From Lentisphaeria bacterium (GTDB taxonomy: Bacteria; Verrucomicrobiota; Lentisphaeria; Oligosphaerales; Oligosphaeraceae), in NCBI GenBank assembly GCA_024405215.1, contig JAKSPB010000002.1, positions 1 through 64,000 on the forward strand: a DNA stretch of 64,000 bases. Direction: 5' to 3'. Positions 41,301 to 53,300 of this stretch are shown here, piece by piece (position 1 is the stretch's first letter; the number at the start of each line of letters is the position of its first letter). The notes under the pieces were generated by a model. The model was not told where the DNA came from. It saw only the letters and a list, made by a program, of their open reading frames with translations, and did no database searches. The position numbers and the translations under genes are program-made.

Positions 41301-44300
41301 CATGCTTGGAAATCTCGTCAATCTGAAACTGGATTCCGAGAAGGACGGTTCCCTCTACCAGTCCACCTCCATCACCACGGATAATGTCGAGGCCTACGTC
41401 TACTACGACAATGGCGACATTGAGATGTTGTCCCTGAATGGCGGCACCGATGAAAGTCCCACGATCCGCCATCGCATCGACACTTCCTTCGTCATGCTGG
41501 ACTTCCTCGCCAAGGGGAATGCCTCTGTCAACAAGACTCTGCTGGATCCCGTCTATCAGCAGCTGGTGAATGACCGTCTGCCGCAGAAAGTTTATGTCTT
41601 CTTCTACGACATCTACGACGAAGAGGGTGCAGCCCTTGGTGACGACAATTCCATCGGCTATGTCGAGCTGAACAGCCAGTTCACTCCCGGCTACCAGACG
41701 CTGGTTCCTCCCATGTTCACCAACGCGAAGGGCGCATATACCTTCTGTGTTGCCGACCGCGGAAACAGCCAGGCAGGCACTGACGGCTACTGGGTTTCCG
41801 TCGCAGCGACGGATAAAGATCCCATGGTCACGATCAAGGACAATTTGACGATCGTCGACGGCACGATTGATCCTGATCTGGAAGCCGGTGTCGCAATCGG
41901 CGACGATATGGACGAGGGTCTGGAATACTACGGCATCTACTACCGCGACCTGGATGGCGACGGCCGTATCGACGCCGTTGACCTGAACTTCCACAATCCC
42001 TATGTCGAAACTCCTGGCGGCTCCGGTCGTCCTGCGGAACTGGTCGTCGGAAGCCAGGCGCTTTCCTCCTTCCATGTCTATGTCCAGAAGGAACTGAATG
42101 ACTGGAAGGGCGACAAGACCGGAATGGATTTCCCCAATGCTCCCGAAAAAGAGTACGATTGGGAAACCTTGCCGCAGTGGGATGAATATCCGCTTGTTGG
42201 CGGTAAAGACCATGCAATTCGCGCAATGGTCGACCACGGTTTCAGGAAAGACTGGACGGTTGTTCCTGTCACTGGCGCATCCGTCGTCGCTCAGAACGTG
42301 AATCTGGCCGACGTGTCCGTCACCGGCTACACGGGCATGGTTTCCACCCTGCGCCTCACCCTTGACCAGAGCGCCGTCCTGCCTCGCACCGACGGCGACC
42401 GCGCATTGCTGGTGGCCTATGCCGCTCCATACGCCTACGGTTCCTCCAGTACTTACAACGGCATTCACAATTCCGGTGTCAACGCCACGCCGCTCAAGGC
42501 AGACGACAAGGGAAACAACCCCGGCATGACGGAGGCAAGAATTGCCAGGGACTTCTCTGCCGACGATGAAAAGGCCGGAATCTACTGGATCCGCCCTGCC
42601 GACGAGGCGAGAGACGGCAAGGGAAGGCTGGATTCCATCTGGGTCTGCGATTCCTTCGGTCCTGTCATGGCATGGGACGGCGCCGCGCCTGTCCCCGTCA
42701 GCGCAGTCGCCTGGCGCGCCACTCCGTTCGTGAAATACGGCGAAACTGCCTCCGCCGACGGTTCCCTGGATACCTACGAGTATCTTGATGTGGTCTTCTC
42801 CGAACCCATCGCCTTCGCTTCCGACTTCGCCCTGTCCGGCGCCGGCGCCGTGACTGCCAATGGTTCCCGCGGCGCTTCCCTGCTGGATGACTACACGGTC
42901 CGCTTCCAGCTCTTCACCGAGTCTTCCGCCGCCGCCACCCAGACTTCCTCCGGCGACCAGAGCCAGGGCGCTTCCACGCTGGGCAAGAAGGGGACCGACT
43001 TCTCCTTCTACGGTGCCCTGTATCCTGTTTCCAGCGCTGTGGAACATGCGACGAGACCCGACGCCCAGGAAAACGTGAACTACTCTGAGAAGATGCACTT
43101 CACGGCCAATGCCACCGGTGTCTCCCCGATCCTGTCCAGCTACGCGGTTGCCGGCAATGGCAGCATTCCTGTTCTGAAGATCGTCAATCGTACGGCCAGC
43201 ATCACCACCCAGGGTGGTACAACCTTCTCCACCACTGCCACTGGCACGGTTGCGCTGCTTTCCAATGGCGGCGGATTCAAGATGGGCGATGCCACCGCCG
43301 TCTTCGGCGATACTTGCACGGTTGCCGCAGCCGCCAACAGCGTTCCCGGCGCCAGCTTCTATGCCGGTCTTGCCAACCTCAACGTGGTCAACACCACGAT
43401 CAGGAATGTCGCCGGCGGCGTAACCAGAGAAGACAGCGTCGGTATCCTGGGCTACGACAACAATCTCAAGGCTCCGGCTCCCAATGCCGCGGTGCCCTCC
43501 GCCAATGCCACGGATACGACTCCTGCAAACATGGTCATGAGCGGCCCGATCTTCAACTATGTGAAGGCCTTTGCCGCCGCACAGGGCGATTATACGAACC
43601 ACATCAACAGCAATTCCGCTGTCAAGGCCGTTGACATCAAGATGAACTTCCCCGCCGGCTATAAGCTGACTGCCGTGAAGGTCCGCCTGGTGGATACTTC
43701 CCTGGGATGCTTCGATCCCATGAGCGCACTGGCGCCTCTGGCCGATGACGGTGCGAAGAGCGGTGTCTATCTGGAGCAGAACGGCAAGGCCCTCATGGTT
43801 TCCGCCGACGGCCTTGGCTGGAGCGACTGGCAGCGCAATGAGGCTGGCATGCTCTATCGCGAGACCACTCTGAAGCCTCTGGCTGGCGTCTCCACCGACG
43901 CAGCCATCTCCGTTTGCGTGAGAACAAGTTCCAGCTTCAGTCTGGGCGCCTCCTTCTTCGTGGAGATCCCGGATGACGGCATCACCTTTGGCACCTATTC
44001 CACTGTGGATGCCCTGGCAAATGCCTGGGGCACCGCCGACGGCACCCAGGGCTCCGCTTTCACCAGCGGAATGTTCCGCGATACGAACCACGACCTGCAG
44101 TGGGCGTATGGCGAAGGCATTGCCTACGCCGATGACATCAGCAGCTACCGCGCTCCCATCTGGGATGCCGCAGGCGTGGCGGATGTGTATTCCTTCTGCA
44201 CCAGCCGTTACCTGCTGATGGAGAATGGCATCAATACCCGCAATGTCTACTACGCGAAGAAGGGTGGCAATCTCAATCCGGATTCCAAGCAGCAGGTTGG

Positions 44301-47300
44301 CTACATCCGCACCTGGGGCAATGCCTACACCTCTTCCACCGGAAACGATCTGAACTACAACGTGGACTACGAACCCGGCGATGACCTCTGGTATGATATC
44401 GGCGGCACCCTCGGCGTCTACGATGCCGGCATCGACCTGCCCATCACCGGTCGCGCCGACAAGTTCCCGCTGCCTTACGCCGCCCAGCAGGCCGGCGCCC
44501 GCTCCGCGCAGTTCCGCGCCGCCGCCGCCGCCGTCGCCAAGAACGTCACGGATGGAAACATCTCCGCTCCTTCCGGCGAGCCCGTCGCAATTGTCGGCCT
44601 GAAGATGGAAGACGCCAGCCGCGGCTTCGGCCCGCGCTATGTCTTCAGCGGTTCCCTGCTGGTCGAGGCGATCTCCAAGAGCCTCGCTTCCGGCAGCTAC
44701 ACTTTGACTTACGTGGCTGACGAGCAGACCCTCTCCTTCGCCGATGGCGCGGCAGTCGCCGTGCCCGCGGAAATCGGCGAACGCGCCATCCTGCTGGCCA
44801 ATGACAATGATGCCTTCGTCGTGGTTCGCCGCATGGCCGACATCTACGATGCCGATGAAGACAACGACATTCAGGAAATCGTGGATATGCCTGCCGCTGA
44901 TGCCGCAGTCGATATCACGGTTGCCACCGAGACGGGCCGCGACATCCAGCAGCCCCAGGCCATCACCGGTGTCCGCGTCATCTCCGTTGGCGCTGGCGCG
45001 GCTTTGGGCAAGGGCACTCTGACCCGCACGGGCACCAAACTTTCCTGGAATGGCGGCGCTGCGGTTGACGTGGCCGAAGGCGGCCTCTTCAGCCTGGTTG
45101 CCGGCAAACAGGACGACTACATCATGGTCCAGGTCTCCGTCATCGGCGGAGCTGCTTCCGAGGAGCTGATGGTTTACAGCGCCGAGGTTCCGGAAATCAC
45201 TCCGTTCCGCAACATCACGGGCCTGGAGATTGTCGCCATGGGTGACATGCTCTCCCAGGGATGGTATACCTTCTCCTACGACGGCACCGGCTCTCTGAGC
45301 TTCGGCAATGGCGGTTCCACCGCGGTGCCCGCCGCCCAGGGCGATTTGGCCATCGTCTATGGCGATGGTGAATCCGCCGGCTACTCCCGTAACTTCGTCG
45401 TGGTCCGCCGCACGGCGGGGGTTCTGCCCACCGCAGCAGTGACCGACCGGCTCTTCGTGAACCAGACCGCCCTCTACAAGGCGGTTGTCACTCTGCAGAA
45501 TGTCTCCGGCGTCACGCCCAGCCACTTCGCGGCTCTTACCAACGATGAAGAAAGCGGCATCTCCCTCTGGTGGGATGCCGATGCTTCCGGCGCCTTCTCC
45601 ACCGGCGACATGTTCGTGCCGCTCCTGGAGACTCCTGTCCTGGAAGGTTCCGGCGACTCCTGGACTTGCACCATGACGCCCGATCCCGCGTTCCTGACGG
45701 CCTGGCTTGCCAGCCCCACGGATTCCAATGCGGACAGCAGCAACTTCTTCGTCTGCGTCAAGGCTACCTCCGACATGTCCTTCGGCGACCAGTTCAAGGT
45801 CAAAGCCGTCTTCTATGACGCCACCGAGAACGAGTACGACTACCACAAGTTCAATGGCAGCGACGGCGTGAGCTTCGCGCAGATCACCAGTGCTGTCGTC
45901 ACCTGCACCAGCGTCACCAACACCATCTTCGCTTCCACCACGGTTTCCAACCAGAATGTGGATGCCGATCAGTTGGTTCCTCTGACCTCCATCGCGCACT
46001 GGGGCGAGGCCAGCGGCTCCAGCATGCCTTGGGTCACCAAGGTGTCCTTCGACCTGGTTGGCAAGGCGAACTTCAATCCTGCCACCGCCCTGGCCCCCAT
46101 GGATGGCGCTCCCGCCACCCGCGGCCTGATGCTCTACAAGGATGCCAACGGAAATGGCAGCTGGGATGCTGCCGACACTGTGGTCAATTGCGTGGTCCAG
46201 AGCGAGCAGAAGGGCGATGTCTTCCATTACACCTTCCTGCTGGCCGACGAGTCCTGCAAGGTTCCCAATGCAGTGGACACCAAACCCAGTCTCTTCTTCG
46301 TGATCCACACCAACGAGGATCTGCCCTTCGGCGTCCAGTTCTATGGTCACATGGATGCGGACTACATCACCTACAACACTGGTGTCGGCTCCGGCGCCAG
46401 CGACATCAACACCGATGTCCTGACCAGCACGCTCAACACCGACTACATGGAAGTCGGCACGGCGGAGCCCTTCTCCACCAATGGCGGCCTGGTTGTCAAT
46501 GCCGTGGGCAAGAATGTCAGCGGCTATCAGTCCGTGAAGCTGACCAATAGCCTGAATGGCGCCTACACGCTGAGCTGGAATGGCAATTCCGTCACCATCA
46601 CCGACCTGAAGCATACCACCACGGTCACTCTGGGAAGCGGTGACAATTCCATCACTGTCACCTTCGATCCTGTCCGCTTCTTCAGCGAAGACGTCCTGGT
46701 CTACAGCATTGCCGGCCAGCCTGTCGATGCCGACGGCGGCGAAGTGGTTGCCCTGGGCAGCAAGCTGGTCAAACTGACTGCCGGCAGTGGCTGCTTCTAC
46801 ACTGATGTCGATGGCGATGGCAAGTTCACCCTGGGCACCGACACCGTCAACAGCGGCAGCGCCGAGTTCGCCCTGGCCGACAACCTCTCCTTCTACGACG
46901 CCAATGAAAATGGCATTTGGGATGAGAGCGAGCCCATCTTCTTCGATACGGATTGCGCTTACACGCTGCCCTGGATGGATGCGGTGCTGGATACCGATTC
47001 CATCATCAGCGAAGGTCCTGGCTGCCAGGCTGTCGAACTGGATGCCGACAAGGCCCTGGATCCTGTGGCGGCAGAGCAGTCTCCTGCCGAAGGCGACGAG
47101 ACCGTCTCCGGTCGCACCTACCTCTACTACGTGGATGCCGACGCCGATGAAAATCGCAACTACGATCCTCTCAACGACGTGATCATCGCCCGCACGGGCA
47201 ACGGCGAGCCCATGACCGCGCTGGTTCTGGTCGATACCGACCGCGTTGTCCTGAATCCCGCCTTTGAGGAAGGCAGCTTCGATGTTGCCGGCAAGGCGGG

Positions 47301-50300
47301 CGCTGCCCTGCGCGCCTTCGCCGCCGGCGACTATGTGAAGATGAACTTCACGGAGTCCACTGAGGGCGTCTATGGCCTGAACAAGAGCCTTGTCATCTCC
47401 GCCAATGCCGACAACGCCTGGAAGGATGTCGACATGACCTGGGAATTCCTGGCCAAGCCCGGACGCGCCATCCGCCGCTTCACTCCCGAATCCACCAGCG
47501 CCGACTTCCAGACTCCCGAAAGCGCCCTGAGCGCCATCATCGGACTGGACTTCGCCAACAGCGGCGCAAAGGACGTTTACCTCAACTCCGTGAAGGTCCG
47601 CTTCTCCAGCGTCTCCAACTTCGCACAGGAGGACCTCAACGGCCTGGCCAAGGATTCCACCAGCGGCGTCCAGCTCTGGAAGGATGCGGACGGCAATGGC
47701 GTCTTCGATCCCTACGTGGATACCTTCATGCCTCTGACCAGCAAGCCGGTCTGGAGCCAGAACGATGGCAAGTACGTCGTGACGCTCTCTCCCGCCAGCA
47801 ACAACTTCGTGGCCACTCCCGAAGTGGACGGCGTCAGCGACTTCTTCGTGGTCGTCCTGCCTTCCGTCACGGCCAACAATGCGCAGTTGACCAATGACGG
47901 CGACAAGTTCACGGCGACTGTTCTCAGCAGCGACGTGGTGGTCAGCAAGACCGCCCGCCAGACTGCCGATCTGGTCACGGGCACCATCGTCATCGACTCC
48001 AAGCCTCCGCAGGTCGTGGAAATCGCTTCCGAATCCGAAAGCGGCCTGCTGGTCTCCAAGCTGACCCTGAAGTTCGACGAGCAGATGAAGCGTCTTGCCT
48101 CCAGCGACCTCTCCGTCTGGAATGTCAAGGACTCCTTCACTGGCAACGAGTATGCCGTGACTGGATTCGAGCTCTCCTCCAATGCGAAGGAAGCGGTTCT
48201 GACGCTGGCTGTCGCCGAGGGCCTGACCGAGGGCGACTACTCCACCGCGCCTGTGGTTGTCTCTGCCAACTTCACGCTGGAGAGCGCCTTGGTCGACTGG
48301 GCCGGCAATCCCGCCGAGATCAAGGACTTCCTGGCGATCGACGGCGCAGCGCCGGTGATCGTCTCCGCCGCTCTCTACGACTTGGAGAATGCCGCGCACA
48401 GCCTGATCGCCGACGCCATGGTGGATACCATGGTCCTGAAGTTCTCCGAACCGGTTCTGGATGCCACCTTCGGTTCCAGCGCCTGGACGATCGCGGGAAT
48501 GCCCATGAGCCTCCAGGATCCCGGTCTCAGCATTGGCGGCATCACAGATGCCCTGAACGACAGTTACCTGGTCTTCAAGGTCGCTGCCGACAAGATTCTG
48601 CCCGAGGATGTCTCCGGAGCCGACTTCGCATTCGGCGGTGTGCAGACGCTGTCCGATGCAGCCAAGAATCCCATGAAGGTCACCAGCGACTTCCAGATCT
48701 TGGATGCCATCAAGCCTGTTCTGCTGCTTGCGGAGCAGAAGAATGGCAAGCTGGTCCAGGAAGAGGATCTGACTTACACGTTGCCTGCCGGAACCGTCCT
48801 TGAATTGACTTTCGCCAAGAATGTCCAGGGCAATGAGGATGACATCAGCGGCATCACTCTCGTGGGCGGCGGAAAGAACGTGTCTCTGACCGACAACGAG
48901 GATCTGGACGCTGCCTTCAATGGCAAGTTCCTCTCCTTCACTCTGGTGAATGACATCACGGGCTTTGATTCCGCAGAAGGATGGTATGTCACCGTCGCCG
49001 CCGAGAATGCCGGTGTGACCGACAAGAACGGCAACGGCATGGCCGCCACCGCTCCTGAAGGCGTGCCGATGTACATCTACACCAGCCCCGTGCTGGTCGC
49101 TCCTGTGCAGAATGCCCTGTATTCCTTCAAGGATGCCGAACCTGTCCTCGTTCCTCAGGTCGCGCTGAACTTCATGGCCGTCAACGCCACGGGCTGGACC
49201 GTCGAGGTCTTTGCCATGGACGAAACGGGCGCCGCCACCGGCGACGCGCTGGCCTCCATCAGCGGCACTCTGGCTGACATTGCCACCATCGACGACGATC
49301 CCGCCGACAACGTGACCCTGGATGGCTGGTATGACGCAAGCATGTTTGGCTATGTCTTCCAGGCGACTTTGACCGCCGAGCGCGGAGACGAGGTCCTGAC
49401 GGCTGGCTTCTATGCCTTCAACACCGCCAATGTCTTTGTTCCCGCCGAGCAGGCCGTCGCCATCGAGCGCACCGGCGCCGTCAGCAGCCATATCTACCAG
49501 TATGACTCCGAGGATGGCAGCCAGCACTTCTTCCTGGTCGATGGCGCCTACACCAGCGGCAAGGTCACGGTTGACGAAAGCAAGTTCGCCGAGTTCCTGG
49601 GCAAGGCTCCCGCCCCGACATACGGCCGCAAGGTCGCGTTGAGCGCGGCGGATGCCGAGGGAACTGAAAAGTTCTCCTTCGACAGCGACACCGAGCTGGT
49701 CCTTGATTGGACCGATGCCGAACAGGCGGCGAAGCTGGCGGCAACCGACAAGATCCGCGGCTACGTGGCATACACTGCCACTGATTCCGAGGGCAACGAA
49801 GTTGTGCTTGCCACCGCCGAGTCCTTCACCTACACTCTCGACGAGAATTTCGACGACGCGGCAGCGAAGCTGGAGCTCACCGATGGCGCCTACACAGCGC
49901 TGGAAGCGCCCATTGTCTGGAACGATCCCGCCACGCTCTACGCTCTCTTCACCAAGGCTGACATGGCCGCCTATCAGTGGCGCGTCCTGCCCGCCAACGG
50001 CACGGAGAACCAGCCTTGGGAGAAGGCTGGCGACATGGTGGAAGGCCGGACCCGTTTCGGCTGGACGATGCTGGACGGCAACAAGATCCTGGTTGCCGGC
50101 GGCTACAACGGCCAGCTCAATGGCCTGGATACTGCCGAGATCTACGATGCCGCGACCGAGGCATGGAGCGCGACCGGCAAGCTGAACAACGCCGCATACG
50201 ATGTGGCCCTGGTCGCCTTGGAAGACGGCACTGCCGTCAGCCTGGGTGGACAGAATGCCGAAGGCAAGCTGGATTCCATCGAGCTCTTCAAGGACGACGA

Positions 50301-53300
50301 ATGGACTATGGCTGGAAACCTGGTCGAGAAGAAGGCCATGGCTTCTGCCATCGTCAATGGCCAGAACATCTACGTGATCGGCGGCTATGCCGGCGGTCCC
50401 ACCTACTACGACACCATTGAAGTCGTCACCGTCAAGGATGGCGTTGCGATCAGCGAACTTTCCGCTGCGAAGCTGTCTGCTCCTCGCGGCAGCGCCAGCC
50501 TCTTCTTCCAGGCGGATCGTCTGGTCGTGGTCGGCGGCAAGAACGCCTCCGGCGCAGTTGCCGGCAGCGATGCCATCGCCATGGATGCCGAGGGCAAGCT
50601 TGGTGCCGTCACGGCTCTGAGTGGCCTGAAGGCTCTCACTGGCGCCTGCTACGTCCAGGACGAGAATGGCACCATCTGGGCCATCGGCGGCAAGAACAGT
50701 ACTGCCACCTACTTCCTGACCAGCGATGCGACGGAATGGCAGGTCGGTCCCGAACTGCTGACCGCCCATGAGAATGGCGCCGCCATCTGCCTGAACGACG
50801 TCCTCCTGGTTGCCGGCGGCGCTGCCACCGGCACCACCGAGACTCTGGCTTACGCTGAAGCCGGCGCTCTCTGGACGGCCAACAGCGACCTGGCCTCCGC
50901 TGCCGACGGAAACCGCAAGCTCTTCGCCCTGGCCGACTTCAACGGCTCTGCCTTCGCCTTTGGCGGACAGCTTGGCGCCGCCTACACCACCGTCAGCGAA
51001 AAGCGTCTGGCCGGCTGGAGCAAGTGGATTGCCTCGGATGACTCCATCTGGGAGAACAAGCTTGTCTTCGATGGCCTGAGCATGAAGGAAGGCGAGGCAT
51101 ACCAGTTGCAGGTTCGCACCAAGAATGCCGCCGAAGAGGTCTCCAAGATCTTCTCCACGCTTGAGTTCACCATCGGCAACTCCACCGAGGATGCTCCTGT
51201 GGCAACTCTCAAGGCCTTCATTGACGGCGAGGAAGTGGGAAGCGGCGTTGCAACCCTCGTCGACGAGATCGAGTTCCAGTTCTCCGGTGATGAAAACACC
51301 GCCAACTTCAGATACGTCCTGGACGGCGAGGCCTTCAATACCACGGAAACTGTCCTGACCAAGAGCGCGCTTGCCGCCGGCGGGCATGCCTTGGAACTCT
51401 ACGGCGTCAGCGCTACTGGTGTCGTGCAGCAGGTCCCCGCGACCTTCGAGTGGACGGTGTCTGCTGCCGCAATCACCATCGGCAGCGATGATGTGGTGGA
51501 CAACGCCACGGTTCTGAGCGACGACCTGTTCTTCCATGTGAATGCCGAAGGCTGGACCCTCTATCGCTACGCGCTGGACAGCGCGGTCATGCCTGAGACC
51601 GAGGGCGTCGACATCGCCACCGCGATCGAACTGGATGGCCTGGCGCTGGGCGAGCACACGCTGAAGGCCTGGGTCAAGAACGGCTCCATCGACTGGGATG
51701 AAGCGAACACTGCTGAAATCTCCTTCAAGGTTGTCGCTTTGGCAATTGATCCTGTTTCCACCGTGGATGTCACCACCAGCCGCACCTTCACTCTGACGGA
51801 GATGGGTGGCGAAGTCGCCAAGTTCCAGTGGATCCTGGACGATGCGGAAGCCGTGGTGGTTGATCCCGCCACCGCCACGCTGACTCTGGACGACCTGGCA
51901 ACCGGCGCCCATACGCTGACGGTCGCCGCCCTGGATGGCGCTGGCAATGCCCAGACCACTCCAGCCGTGGCTTCCATCGTGGTGAGCGGCAGCGAAGGCG
52001 ACGTCCGTCTGCTGGCCAAGCTGACTGCCAATGCGACTGCCGTCGACTACAACAGCGAAGATGTTCTCACCTTCACGCTCACCTTCACGGATGACGATAA
52101 CAACGCCATCGCCGTGGCCGAGATGCCGACCGCTGATCAATTTAGCGTTGCCAACGGCACTGTCACCAAGGTGACTTACAGCGACAACACCAAGTGCGAC
52201 ATCGAGGTCGAGCTCCAGCCCGTCGTGGACGGCGAGACCGAGATCGTGAGCCTGCAGTTGCCTGCCGGTGTCGTCCGCGAGACCACCTACGGCCATAAGA
52301 ACCTCGCCAGCGAGGAAGTCAGCGTCCTGGTCTACGCCAACGGAGACAAGGCACTGGTTGACTTCAGCGTGAAGTTCTTCCGCGATGCCGAGTGCTCCAG
52401 CGAAATCACCGAGGTCGAGCTGATGGACAACTTCTACGCCCAGATCTCCGTGAACAGCATGGTTGCCGTCACCGGCGCCGACTTCATCCTGACCTACGAC
52501 AATGCCAAGTTCGCCATGGCGGCCGAGGAACTGGATCCTGCCAAACAGGTCCAGGCCCCCTACAACGCCGTCGGCGAGGACGAGGAAGGCAAGGAGAAGT
52601 GCATGGCCAATGGCGAAATCCTGGACGAGGGCAGCATCCGCCTCGGCGGTGCGGTTCTGGACAATGCGCAGGCCAAGGACGGCGAGTTCGTCCTGGCGGT
52701 CGTGGAGTTCAAGGCCATCGCCACTGGCGAGGCTTCCGAGGAAGACTTCGTCCTCTCCGCCGGTGTCAACACCATCGGTCTGGTCGGCCGTCTGCCTCTT
52801 GACAACGATGACAAGGCGATTGCCTACGAGAGCGGCGCACTGGCCGTCACGGAAGAGGTCGCCGACCTGACCATCGCCGTGGCGCCCGCCGCCATCAAGG
52901 AAGGCGAGACCGCCACTCTGACCGCCACGCTGAGCATCCCGAGCGCAACTGACCTGACTGTCACGGTCACCGCCGATGTGGCTGACGTGGAAAGCCAGAA
53001 CCTGTTCATCGCCGCTGGCGAGACCACGGCTTCCGTCCAGGTGAGCATCGCTGACGACAAGGCCCTGACCGGCGACTTCACCGTGAAGTTCACCGTGGAG
53101 TCCGTCGAGGCCGCCGACAAGACCTACGCTGCTCCTGCCGCAGGCGCCACCGCCGAGCTGGCCGTGACCGACGTGGCCGTCGAGGGCATCTCCTTCGCCC
53201 TGGTCAACGGAGACGGTGAGGAAATCACCTCCGTCAAGGAAGGCGAGCAGTTCTTCGTCCAGGCCATCCTGGCCGACGGAACCGTCGCCGATGGCGAGCT